Source of the DNA: Phenylobacterium sp.
GTDB lineage: Bacteria; Pseudomonadota; Alphaproteobacteria; Caulobacterales; Caulobacteraceae
NCBI RefSeq assembly: GCF_004799515.1
Contig: NZ_SSMX01000021.1
Span: 107,350-171,349 of the forward strand
DNA: 64,000 nucleotides
Direction of reading: 5' to 3'
Position 1 is the first letter of the stretch. Each line of letters begins with the position of its first letter. Shown here in pieces: positions 52,026-60,057 of the stretch. The position numbers were made by a program, and so were the translations under genes. Below the pieces are notes generated by a model, which was given only the letters and a program-made list of their open reading frames with translations, was not told the origin of the DNA and made no database searches.

Positions 52026-52478
52026 TCAGTCCTGCGGCGGCTCGGGCGCGACCGGCGCGTCGGCCTCGGCCGCTTCGGGCGGAGCGCCGCCCAGCGAGGG
52101 ATAGCTATGCGCCGGCGCCGGGGCGTCATTATAGGCGACCCGCGTCAGGACCGGCGCGTCGTCCGGGGCGTCAGCGGCATTGTCATCGGCCGTCGGGGCA
52201 GCGTCGCGGGAGGGCCGGGTGACGGCGACCTTCTCGTCCGGCCAAGCCAGGGCCTTCTTCCAGTCAGAGCCCAGCACATAATCAGGCGTCTTGCCCTGGT
52301 AGGCCACGAAGGTGGTGCCGGGATCGAAAGGGCCGGTGGAGCGCTCGCCGGCGAAGTCGGCGATCATCTGCGGCCCGGCCGGGCGGTCGGCGCTGGCGGC
52401 GAGATCGACCGCCATCAGATGACCCAGGAAGATCCCGGATAGGAGGGCTGCGGCGGCTCCGGACGCGACGATTTTCAA
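52026..52478 (-). CDS. Hypothetical exported protein, Pro/Ala/Asp-rich C terminus
   Basis: A 150-residue protein with an N-terminal hydrophobic segment ('AAAALLSGIFLGHLMAVDLA') that could be a signal peptide or anchor. The central part 'VAYQGKTPDYVLGSDWKKAL' looks folded; the last 70 residues are rich in Ala, Pro and Asp. No family recognised. It lies 59 bases upstream of prmA on the same strand. Confidence 0.65.
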   Translation of the reverse strand: MKIVASGAAAALLSGIFLGHLMAVDLAASADRPAGPQMIADFAGERSTGPFDPGTTFVAYQGKTPDYVLGSDWKKALAWPDEKVAVTRPSRDAAPTADDNAADAPDDAPVLTRVAYNDAPAPAHSYPSLGGAPPEAAEADAPVAPEPPQD

Positions 52479-52588
52479 CGGATCACCCGATAGTCATTTG
52501 ACGAGGCGGCCTAACAGCGTGTGGACCGCCTATTGGTTCAGCGCCAAGCTGGCCTTATTGGCGCACCTCGGCCGCGGGAGAGGCCTCG

Positions 52589-53002
52589 ATGAGCAAGCAC
52601 AATCCCTTGTCCGCGCGCCTGGCCGGCCACGCCGGACCCGAATGGCGCGCCAGTTTCGCCGAGTTGGAGGCGTTGCTGGGCTTCCCGCTGCCTAAGGCCG
52701 CGCGGACCGGCAAGGCCTGGTGGAAGAACGACGCCGCCTCGCCGCACGGCCGGGCCTGGGCCCAGGCCGGCTGGGCCGCCGAGGACATCGACCACGCCCA
52801 GGGCCTGGTGACCTTCCGCAAGGCCGCGCCGCTGACACCGATGGAGCCTTCGCCGAGCGCCGCTCCGGCCGACGAGCCCGCTATCCTCACCCGCCTCGAC
52901 GCCACCCCGAAATGGAGCGGCGCCCTGATCGCCGCGGGCCTGGTCCTCGCCGCCGGCCTCAGCGTCTTCGCCGTCCACGGGGCGATGCGGAAGAAGGCCT
53001 AG
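52589..53002 (+). CDS. Small membrane protein with N-terminal DUF7662-like domain
   Basis: A 137-residue protein. Residues 15-75 ('SFAELEALLGFPLPKAAR', 'WWKNDAASPHGRAWAQAGW') look like the small DUF7662-type domain found in restriction-linked and stand-alone proteins. The function of this domain is unknown to me. A membrane helix near the C terminus ('GALIAAGLVLAAGLSVFAVH') ends in basic residues, so the protein is probably anchored by its C-terminal tail with the domain in the cytoplasm. It converges with the helicase gene, overlapping by four bases. Confidence 0.7.
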   Translation: MSKHNPLSARLAGHAGPEWRASFAELEALLGFPLPKAARTGKAWWKNDAASPHGRAWAQAGWAAEDIDHAQGLVTFRKAAPLTPMEPSPSAAPADEPAILTRLDATPKWSGALIAAGLVLAAGLSVFAVHGAMRKKA

Positions 53003-55365
53003 GCCTCCGCCTTCTCCACGAAACTGTCGATGACCTTCTTCTCGCCGGCCTTGTCGAAGGCGACGGTGAGCTTGTTGCCTTCCACGCCGGTCACCGCGCC
53101 ATAGCCGAACTTCAGGTGGAAGACCCGGTCGCCGCGCTTGAACTCGCTGCCGGTGTCGGCGGAGGTGGCGACCAGGCGGCCTTCGCCCTCGATCACCTGC
53201 TGCCGGCCCGGGTGGCTGCCGCGGTAGCCGGCGGTCTGGGCGCGTTTCCAGCCGGGGGAGGAATAGCCGGCGCCGAAGGTCGGGCTCTCGTCCCAGCGGC
53301 TGCCGTGCTGCTGCATGCCGGGGCCGCCGCCGTAGTAGCCGGTCTCGGAGGAGGCCTCGACATTGGCCAGCGGCAGTTCGTCGACGAACCGGCTGGGCAG
53401 CTGGCTGGTCCAGCGGCCGTACACCTGGCGGTTGGCGGCGAAGGAGACGCGCGCCTCTTCGCGGGCGCGGGTGATGCCGACGTAGGCCAGGCGGCGCTCC
53501 TCCTCCAGGCCCTTCTCGCCCTTCTCGTCCATGGAGCGCTGCGAGGGGAAGACGCCTTCCTCCCAGCCAGGCAGGAAGACCAGCGGGAACTCAAGCCCCT
53601 TGGCCGAGTGCAGGGTCATGATCTGCACCGCGTCGGCCTGCGGCCCGCGGTCGAGGTCCATGACCAGGGAGACGTGCTCCAGATAGGCCTCCAGGGTCTC
53701 GAAATTGCCCATCGACTGGACCAGCTCCTTCAGGTTCTCCAGCCGGGTCTGGGCGGTCGGGCCTTTGTCGAGGCGGAGCGCATCGGTGTAGCCGCTCTCC
53801 TCCAGCACCTGCTCCATCAGCCGCGGGTGGGCGAGGCGGCCAGCCCCCTCGCGCCAGCGGTCGAGGTCGCGCAGGAAGTTGGCCAGCGAGGTGCGGGTGC
53901 GGGCGGCGAGTTCGTCGGTGCGGACGACTTGCCGGGCGGCTTCGAGCGCCGAGATTCCGGCCAGCCGCGCCACCTGCAACAGCTTCTGCACCGTGGTGTC
54001 GCCGATGCCGCGCTTGGGCGTGTTGACGATCCGCTCGAAGGCCAGGTCGTCGGACGGCGAATAGATCAGCCTGAGATAGGCGTGGGCGTCGCGGATCTCG
54101 GCGCGCTCGAAGAACCTGGGGCCGCCCACCACCGTGTAGGGGATCTGCAACAGCACGAACCGCTCTTCGAAGGCCCGCATCTGGAAGGAGGCGCGCACCA
54201 GGATGGCGATATCGCGGTAGCGGCGCGGGTTGCGGTCACGCGAGCCCTTGTGGGCGCGCTCGATCTCCTCGGCGATCAGCCGGCTCTCGGCCTCGCCGTC
54301 CCAGACGCCGCGCACGATGACCTTCTCGCCGCCCTCGGCCTCGGTCCAGAGCGTCTTGCCGAGCCGGCTCTTGTTGGCGGCTATGAGACCGGAGGCCGCC
54401 GCCAGGATGTGGCTGGTGGAGCGGTAGTTGCGCTCGAGCCGGATGACCGCCGCGCCCGGGAAGTCGCGCTCGAAGCGCAGGATATTGTCCACCTCCGCGC
54501 CGCGCCAGCCGTAGATCGACTGGTCGTCGTCGCCGACGCAGCAGACGTTCTGCCGCTTCTGGGCCAGCAGGCGCAGCCACAGGTACTGGGCGACGTTGGT
54601 GTCCTGGTACTCGTCCACCAGGATGTAGCGGAAGCGGTCGTGGAACTCGGCCAGCACGTCCGGCTGGGTCGTGAAGATGGTCAGGTTGTGCAGCAGGAGG
54701 TCGCCGAAGTCGCAGGCGTTCAGGATCCTCAACCGTTCCTGGTAAAGCCGGTACATCGCCTGGCCTCTACCGTTGGCGAAGTGGCCGCTCTCCGCCGGCG
54801 GCACCTTGTCCGGCGTCCAGCCGCGGTTCTTCCAGTGATCGATCAGGCCCGCCAGCATCTTCGCCGGCCAGCGCTTGGAATCGACGTTCTCGGCCTCGAG
54901 CACCTGCTTGAGGAGGCGCTCCTGATCGTCGTCGTCGAGGATGGTGTAGTTCGACTTCAGCCCCACCAGTTCGGCGTGGCGGCGCAGGATCTGGGCGGCC
55001 ACGGAGTGGAAGGTGCCGAGCCAGCGCAGGCCCTCGGCCTGCGGCCCGATGATGTGGGTGATCCGCTCGCGCATCTCGCGCGCGGCCTTGTTGGTGAAGG
55101 TGACGGCCAGCAGTTCCCAGGGCCGCGCCTTGCCGGTGGCCAGGATGTGGGCGAGGCGGGTGGTCAGCACCCGCGTCTTGCCGGTGCCCGCGCCGGCCAG
55201 CACCAGCACCGGCCCCTCGGTGGCTTCGACGGCGGCCCGCTGCTCGGGGTTCAGCCCGTCGAGATAGTCCGCGGGCCGCTGATCGGCGCGGGCCAAGTCA
55301 CTGACGCGCGGGGCAGGCGGTTCGAAAGGGGATTCGGATCCGGACATATGAGGCCTGTCTAACAT
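52999..55365 (-). CDS. uvrD: UvrD/PcrA-type DNA helicase
   Basis: A 788-residue superfamily 1A 3'-5' DNA helicase used in nucleotide excision and mismatch repair. Helicase motifs run in order: Q/I 'LNPEQRAAVEATEG' with Walker A 'LAGAGTGKTRVL', II 'DEYQDTN', III 'GDDDQSIYGWRGA', IV 'ERNYRSTSHIL', V 'TLHSAKGLEFPLVFLPG' and VI 'LAYVGITRAREE'. The C-terminal 'FKRGDRVFHLKFGYGAV' is the tudor-like domain of PcrA/UvrD that contacts RNA polymerase. An in-frame ATG at 55347 is an alternative start. Confidence 0.95.
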   Translation of the reverse strand: MLDRPHMSGSESPFEPPAPRVSDLARADQRPADYLDGLNPEQRAAVEATEGPVLVLAGAGTGKTRVLTTRLAHILATGKARPWELLAVTFTNKAAREMRERITHIIGPQAEGLRWLGTFHSVAAQILRRHAELVGLKSNYTILDDDDQERLLKQVLEAENVDSKRWPAKMLAGLIDHWKNRGWTPDKVPPAESGHFANGRGQAMYRLYQERLRILNACDFGDLLLHNLTIFTTQPDVLAEFHDRFRYILVDEYQDTNVAQYLWLRLLAQKRQNVCCVGDDDQSIYGWRGAEVDNILRFERDFPGAAVIRLERNYRSTSHILAAASGLIAANKSRLGKTLWTEAEGGEKVIVRGVWDGEAESRLIAEEIERAHKGSRDRNPRRYRDIAILVRASFQMRAFEERFVLLQIPYTVVGGPRFFERAEIRDAHAYLRLIYSPSDDLAFERIVNTPKRGIGDTTVQKLLQVARLAGISALEAARQVVRTDELAARTRTSLANFLRDLDRWREGAGRLAHPRLMEQVLEESGYTDALRLDKGPTAQTRLENLKELVQSMGNFETLEAYLEHVSLVMDLDRGPQADAVQIMTLHSAKGLEFPLVFLPGWEEGVFPSQRSMDEKGEKGLEEERRLAYVGITRAREEARVSFAANRQVYGRWTSQLPSRFVDELPLANVEASSETGYYGGGPGMQQHGSRWDESPTFGAGYSSPGWKRAQTAGYRGSHPGRQQVIEGEGRLVATSADTGSEFKRGDRVFHLKFGYGAVTGVEGNKLTVAFDKAGEKKVIDSFVEKAEA

Positions 55366-55413
55366 GGCCCTTCACACACGACAGCCAAGTGTTCGTGCTG
55401 CGTTCCGTCGCGC

Positions 55414-55716
55414 CTAGCGGTCGGCGGGCGCGGGCCGGCGCGGCGCGGGCATGCGGGCGCTGCAATCGCCCATGCGCTCCATGAACTCGCGATAGGTCAT
55501 GCTGTCGGGGATCGGCCGCACCAGGGCGCGCCAGTCGCGGGACTCGTCGCTCGACTGCAGCCGGCCCAGGTAGTAGCGCGCCATGCGGCTGTTCCAGCCG
55601 CCACGGGCGCCGTTTGGGCCGCCGCCAAACAGCACGCCGATACTCGCGCAGTCCAGGTCCTGCCGCTGCTCGGCTGTGATGGCCGGGGGCGTCTCGGGCG
55701 GTGGGGCGGCGTGCAT
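55414..55716 (-). CDS. Small conserved-looking protein, function unknown
   Basis: A 100-residue protein beginning 'MHAAPPPETPPAITAEQRQD'. 'LDCASIGVLFGG' and 'RMARYYLGRLQSSDESRDW' recall small hypothetical proteins of Caulobacterales that I have no name for. Two Cys residues (in 'LDCAS' and 'GDCSARM') flank the core. Signal peptide not visible in this reading; the frame extends upstream to 55803, but that part looks non-coding. It is divergent from the padR gene. Confidence 0.55.
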   Translation of the reverse strand: MHAAPPPETPPAITAEQRQDLDCASIGVLFGGGPNGARGGWNSRMARYYLGRLQSSDESRDWRALVRPIPDSMTYREFMERMGDCSARMPAPRRPAPADR

Positions 55717-55797
55717 GCGCCTAGGGCATAGCGGGCGGCGGCCCCTGCCGCCAAGCCCGCGCCTCGAACCTGGCGTCGATGACAAAAAAGACACTTG

Positions 55798-55832
55798 ATG
55801 CATGATACCTCGGTAAGCAAGGTATGATGCAT
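55798..55832. promoter_or_regulatory. PadR operator overlapping the padR start codon
   Basis: Two 13-base arms, ATGCATGATACCT (55798-55810) and AGGTATGATGCAT (55820-55832), form an inverted repeat with one mismatched pair and a 9-base spacer. The right arm covers the region between Shine-Dalgarno (AAGG) and the ATG of the padR gene. ATGCAT and related ATGT-type arms are typical of PadR targets, so this is a probable autoregulatory site. Confidence 0.65.
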
Positions 55833-56205
55833 GAGCGTAGATCGCCGCGACATGGCCGATGAACTCGGCAAGTGGGAGGTGCAGGTCCGCAAGGGCGGCC
55901 TGGGCCTGGCGGTGCTGGCCATCCTCTGGCCGGGCCGGCTCTACGGCCTGGAGATCCTCCGCCAGCTAGAGAGCCAGGCGGGGATGAGCATCCCCGAGGG
56001 CACCATCTATCCGCTGCTCAGCCGCATGAAGGCCGAGGGGCTGGTGGACGCCGAATGGGTGGAGGCCGACGCCGGCCACCCGCGCAAATACTATCGCCTC
56101 ACCGATCCCGGCCGCGCGCGGGTGCGGGAGATGACGCAGAGCTGGCGGGCGTTCGCCCAGGGGTTGGAGCGCCTCCTGGCGCCCATCGAAGGAGACATCT
56201 CGTGA
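55831..56205 (+). CDS. PadR family transcriptional regulator
   Basis: A 124-residue regulator with the PadR winged helix: 'LGLAVLAILWPGRLYGLEIL', 'GTIYPLLSRMKAEGLVDAEW' and the wing 'GHPRKYYRLTDPGRAR', followed by a dimerisation helix. The start ATG lies inside a large inverted repeat, indicating autoregulation. Its stop overlaps the GTG start of the HAAS-domain gene, the common PadR-HAAS arrangement in which the regulator controls its membrane partner. Confidence 0.92.
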   Translation: MSVDRRDMADELGKWEVQVRKGGLGLAVLAILWPGRLYGLEILRQLESQAGMSIPEGTIYPLLSRMKAEGLVDAEWVEADAGHPRKYYRLTDPGRARVREMTQSWRAFAQGLERLLAPIEGDIS

Positions 56206-56810
56206 GCAATGACGCCGGACTGGCGCACCTCGACTGCTACCTCGACCAGGTGCATCGCCACCTGGGCGGCCTGCCGGACGCCGAGGTCCGCGAGACCCTG
56301 GCGGAGCTGCGCAGCCATGTGCTGGACAAGGTCGGGGGCGACACCACGCCCGCGCGGATCGAGGCCGCCATCGCCGAGCTCGGCAGTCCGCGGGAGGTCG
56401 CCCGGGTTAATGTGACCGAGCGGGTGGTCGCGGGACTCGAGACCCACCGTTCGCCACTTTGGGTGCTGCACGCCATCGTCCGGCTGGCGGGCTTGAGCGC
56501 CTATGGCCTGTTCGCCTTCCTGGTGTCGGTCCTGGGCTACGGGTCGGCGGCGGCCTTTCTGGCCACCGCGGCGGTGAAGCCCTTCGCCTGGCGTCAGGCC
56601 GGGCTGTGGGTCCAGTCGGACGGCCGGAACAGCTACGTGGCGTCCCTGGCGCTGGGGGTCATGGACCGCCCGCACGCCGGCCGTGAGCTGCTGGGCGTCT
56701 GGATCATCCCCATCGGCCTCGGTCTCGGCCTCTTGCTGGGCTGGCTGACCTGGCGGTTCGGCCTCTTCAGCCTGCGCCTGATGGGCCGCCGGGCGCGCCG
56801 CGACCGCTAG
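56202..56810 (+). CDS. HAAS-domain (DUF1700-like) membrane protein
   Basis: A 202-residue protein with start GTG at 56202, GAAGGAG six to eight bases upstream and four bases overlapping padR. The N-terminal HAAS domain ('LDCYLDQVHRHLGGLPDAEV', 'IAELGSPREVARV') is cytoplasmic; at least two membrane segments follow (about 95-125 and 165-190). Such proteins are the usual partners of PadR regulators; their output is not well known. The 3' end overlaps the antisense RHH gene by 44 bases. Confidence 0.85.
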   Translation: MSNDAGLAHLDCYLDQVHRHLGGLPDAEVRETLAELRSHVLDKVGGDTTPARIEAAIAELGSPREVARVNVTERVVAGLETHRSPLWVLHAIVRLAGLSAYGLFAFLVSVLGYGSAAAFLATAAVKPFAWRQAGLWVQSDGRNSYVASLALGVMDRPHAGRELLGVWIIPIGLGLGLLLGWLTWRFGLFSLRLMGRRARRDR

Positions 56811-57009
56811 CGAAGGCCAGCGCCGCCACCCGGCAGGCCGAGGCGAGGGGACCGCCGCCACGCCCGGCGTCGATGCGGCCGATCAGGGCCGCCAGGCTGA
56901 TCTCCTGGGTCCGCGCCATCGCCTCCAGCACCGCCCAGAACTCCGGCTCCAGCGCCAGCGAGGTGGCGTGGCCGGAGAGCTGCACCGACCGTTTTCTTAA
57001 GGTCGCCAT
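56767..57009 (-). CDS. Ribbon-helix-helix domain protein
   Basis: An 80-residue protein that matches the ribbon-helix-helix family (RHH_4): 'RKRSVQLSGHATSLALEPEF' supplies the strand, 'WAVLEAMARTQEISLAALIGRID' the two helices. The family is found next to diverse genes in alphaproteobacteria and may bind DNA as a dimer. Its tail runs 44 bases into the 3' end of the convergent HAAS gene. It is read away from the coq4 gene. Confidence 0.8.
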   Translation of the reverse strand: MATLRKRSVQLSGHATSLALEPEFWAVLEAMARTQEISLAALIGRIDAGRGGGPLASACRVAALAFASGRGAPGGPSGAG

Positions 57010-57107
57010 GCTGGACTATGTCCTGCGGTTCGGGCCCGCGCGCCACCGGAATCATTAAGTTGACGGCAGCGTCATCTTTGGGCGGTCAATATCGAGGAGT
57101 TCGTCCC

Positions 57108-57878
57108 ATGGCCATGGCCGACACCATCTCCGCGCCGCCCGCCGCCCAACCGGCCTACCGCCCGGTGTCGACCAAGCTGGACTGGGGCCACGCGCTCCGT
57201 TCGCTGCAGCGCCTGCTGAACGACAAGGACGACACCATCCAGGTGTTCGAGATCATGCGGGCGCTGAACGGCAGCTCCACGGCCAAGGGCTATCACCGCC
57301 TGCTGACCACCCCGCAGGGCGGCCGCATCGCCTACCAGCGCGCCGAGTTCGCCGAGCGGCTGATGGATGACGCCTGGCTGGACAGCCTGCCGCAGGGCAG
57401 CGTCGGCGCCGCCTACCGCGAGTTCGTCCGTTCACAGAACTTCAGCGCCGAGGGACTGGCCGAGATCAGCCGTCAGACCGAACGCGCGGTGGACGAGCCG
57501 CATCCCTACGCCTGGTTCGGCCGGCGCACCCGCGACGTGCACGACATCTGGCACGTGCTCTCCGGCTATCACCGCGACGGCCTGGGCGAGGCCTGCCTGG
57601 TGGCCTTCTCCTACGCCCAGACCAAGGGTCTCGGCTGGGCTTTGATCGCCGTCGGCGCCGCCCACCGCGGCCGCAAGGGCCCCACGCCTTATGCGAAGGC
57701 GATCTGGCAGGGCTACCGCCGCGGCCAGGCCGCCAAGTGGCTGCTGGGCGAGGACTATGAACGCCTGATGGCCGAACCGCTCGACGCGGCCCGCAAGCGC
57801 CTCGGCATCACGCCCGCCACCGTCTACGACTCGATTCCCCCCGAGGTCCGCGACCAGTCCCTGCCCAAGGCGGCCTAA
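57108..57878 (+). CDS. coq4: Coq4 family ubiquinone biosynthesis protein
   Basis: A 256-residue protein of the Coq4 family, which scaffolds or assists ubiquinone biosynthesis at the inner membrane. The zinc motif 'HDIWHVLSGYHRDGLGE' is present, with HDxxH followed by eleven residues and Glu. ATG at 57108 has GAGGAG eight bases upstream, and ATG at 57114 is the alternative. No transmembrane segment is seen, as in other Coq4 proteins. A short hairpin (GGGCG-ATCA-CGCCC) follows the stop and may end transcription for this and the convergent glucosidase gene. Confidence 0.92.
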   Translation: MAMADTISAPPAAQPAYRPVSTKLDWGHALRSLQRLLNDKDDTIQVFEIMRALNGSSTAKGYHRLLTTPQGGRIAYQRAEFAERLMDDAWLDSLPQGSVGAAYREFVRSQNFSAEGLAEISRQTERAVDEPHPYAWFGRRTRDVHDIWHVLSGYHRDGLGEACLVAFSYAQTKGLGWALIAVGAAHRGRKGPTPYAKAIWQGYRRGQAAKWLLGEDYERLMAEPLDAARKRLGITPATVYDSIPPEVRDQSLPKAA

Positions 57879-57900
57879 GGGCGATCACGCCCGGCGCGGT

Positions 57901-60057
57901 TCAAGCGCTGACGTTCACCTTCACACCGTGGCCGTCGACCCGCACCTTCACCCGGCCCGACGCCTGGTCGAAGCGCAGGTTCACTCGCTCGTCGCCGACC
58001 CGTAAGCCGTCGATGCTGAACGCGCCGATTCCGATGGGAAGGTGAGGGTCGAACAGGTCGACCTGGCCCCGAACCCCGTCGACCGAAATGCCCAGACAGG
58101 CCTGCAGCATCATGAACACCGACCCGGCCGCCCAGGCCTGTGGCAGGCAGGCCACCGGATAGGGCGTCGGCGCCTCGCCAGCCTGGCGGGGGAAGCCGCA
58201 GAACAGCTCGGGCAAGCGCATCTCGAGCTGCACCGCAGCCTCGAACAGGCCCGCGGTCAGGCGCACCACGCCCTCGCGGTCTCCGTAGTTCGACAGGCCG
58301 AGGGCGCAGATCGCCGTGTCGTGCGGCCACACCGAGCCGTTATGGTAGGACATCGGATTATAGCGCGGCTGACCGGGCGCGAGCGTGCGGATCCCCCAAC
58401 CTGAGTTGAGGCGGGACGAGAGCAGGCGCTCGGTCACGCGCTGGGCGCGCTCCGGCGACGGCAGGCCGGTGAACAGCAGGTGCCCCGGATTGGACGCGAA
58501 GATTCGGCAGGGCGCGCCCTTGCCGTCCAGCGCGATGGCGTAGAAGCCCAGGTCCTCCATCCAGAACAACCGCTCCACCCGGTCGCGCAGCGCCTCGGCG
58601 CGCCTCGCCCAGTCGCGGTCCTCGCCGGACGCTTCCCGGCGGGCGGACAGCTCGGCCATGCTGCGCAGGGCGGCGTAGACGTAGCCCTGCACCTCAACGA
58701 GCGCGATCGGGCCGATCGGGAACCGCCCGTCGGCGTGGAAGATGGAATCGCCGGAGTCCTTCCAGCCCTGGTTCGAAAGCCCGGTGTCGCGGCCACGGGC
58801 GTAGGCCAGCAGGCCCTCCGGATGGGCGTCCAGGTTGCTGACGATCCAGGTCATGGCGCGCTCAAGCGCCGGCCACAGCCGCTCGATGAGCGCGAAGTCT
58901 CCCGTGCGCCGCGCATAGGCGCCGGCCAGGGCGACGAACAGCGGCGTGGTGTCGACCCCGCCGTAGTAGCGGCCGAAGGGCACCTCGCCCAAGACCGCCA
59001 TCTCGCCGCGGCGGGTCTCGTGCATGATCTTGCCCGGCTGGCTGTCGCGGAATGGCGAGAGGGACTCCGCCTGGTGCGCGGCCAGATAGGTCAGCACTCC
59101 GCGGGCCAGCGAGGGATCGAACCACAGGACCTGCCAGGCGGTGAGGATGCCGTCGCGCCCGAAGGGCGTGGAGAACCAGGGGATGCCGGCGTAGGGATAG
59201 GGTCCGGTCTCCATCGAGGTGGTCAGGAGCGCCAGGTCGGAGACCGACTTCCCGATCCAGCCGTTGAACAGCCGCCCGTCGGTGCTCAGCCGCGCGCCAT
59301 GCCGCCGGCGCGCGCGCATCGCCCAGCGCGCCCGCGCCGCCGCCGCCCGGAAGCGCTCGCGCGTCGGCGCCGCGACCTCGCGGGCGCCGATCTCCACATG
59401 CAGCTCCAGCCGGTCGTCGGCGGCCAGCTCGTACTGGAATTCGGCGCGGCGGGCGGTGAACCGCGTGGGCTTGTCGGAGAAGGCGATGACGCAGCAGCGC
59501 TCCACCTCGTCTAGGCCGACATAGTGGAAGGCGACGGTGGTTTCGCCGACCGCCGGCTTGCGCCGCACGCCCCGCGCCGGGCGCCGGGCGCCGCGCACCT
59601 CGAACATGTCGTGGAAGTCGGCGTCGAACTCGAAGGCCAGCGGCAGGGTCACCGCCTCGGTCCCGTAGTTGGCGATGGTCAGCCGTTCGTAGATCCGCTC
59701 CTCCCACACGAAACGCTTGCGCTCGATGTGCAGGATGCCGGGCGGGGCGACAGGGCCGCCGGGGGCCGGCAGAGCCTTGTTCAGGCTCTGAGCGGTGAAG
59801 ACGACGTTGTCGTGCGAGATCGCGCCCGACAGCAGGGTCGGCCGGGCGTCGTCGACCAGCAACTCCCAGTGCGACAGGATCCGGGTGTCGTCATGGAAGA
59901 CGCCGTCGCCGGCCCCCAGGATGTCGCCGTGCGGATCGGCGACCACGAAGGTGTCCCGGTCCTTGAGCGCGAACATCCGCTGGAGCGCCCGAGGCTCCTC
60001 CACCTCGCCCCAGGCGATGGGGCCTTTCACATTGGGCGAGAGTTCGTCGACCGTCAT
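57901..60057 (-). CDS. Glycogen-debranching-like glucosidase (amylo-alpha-1,6-glucosidase family)
   Basis: A 718-residue protein with an N-terminal glycogen-debranching domain ('DRDTFVVADPHGDILGAGDGV', 'DDTRILSHWELLVDD') and an alpha/alpha six-barrel hydrolase domain of the GH63/GH15-like type ('GRDGILTAWQVLWFDPSLA', 'WKDSGDSIFHADGRFP', 'SYHNGSVWPHDTAICALG'). The Trp/Asp/Glu-rich motifs are the likely glycan-binding and catalytic residues. Homologues often accompany a family-4 glycosyltransferase, as here: the genes overlap by four bases (60054-60057). Substrate unknown; a glucan or surface glycan is plausible. Confidence 0.85.
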   Translation of the reverse strand: MTVDELSPNVKGPIAWGEVEEPRALQRMFALKDRDTFVVADPHGDILGAGDGVFHDDTRILSHWELLVDDARPTLLSGAISHDNVVFTAQSLNKALPAPGGPVAPPGILHIERKRFVWEERIYERLTIANYGTEAVTLPLAFEFDADFHDMFEVRGARRPARGVRRKPAVGETTVAFHYVGLDEVERCCVIAFSDKPTRFTARRAEFQYELAADDRLELHVEIGAREVAAPTRERFRAAAARARWAMRARRRHGARLSTDGRLFNGWIGKSVSDLALLTTSMETGPYPYAGIPWFSTPFGRDGILTAWQVLWFDPSLARGVLTYLAAHQAESLSPFRDSQPGKIMHETRRGEMAVLGEVPFGRYYGGVDTTPLFVALAGAYARRTGDFALIERLWPALERAMTWIVSNLDAHPEGLLAYARGRDTGLSNQGWKDSGDSIFHADGRFPIGPIALVEVQGYVYAALRSMAELSARREASGEDRDWARRAEALRDRVERLFWMEDLGFYAIALDGKGAPCRIFASNPGHLLFTGLPSPERAQRVTERLLSSRLNSGWGIRTLAPGQPRYNPMSYHNGSVWPHDTAICALGLSNYGDREGVVRLTAGLFEAAVQLEMRLPELFCGFPRQAGEAPTPYPVACLPQAWAAGSVFMMLQACLGISVDGVRGQVDLFDPHLPIGIGAFSIDGLRVGDERVNLRFDQASGRVKVRVDGHGVKVNVSA

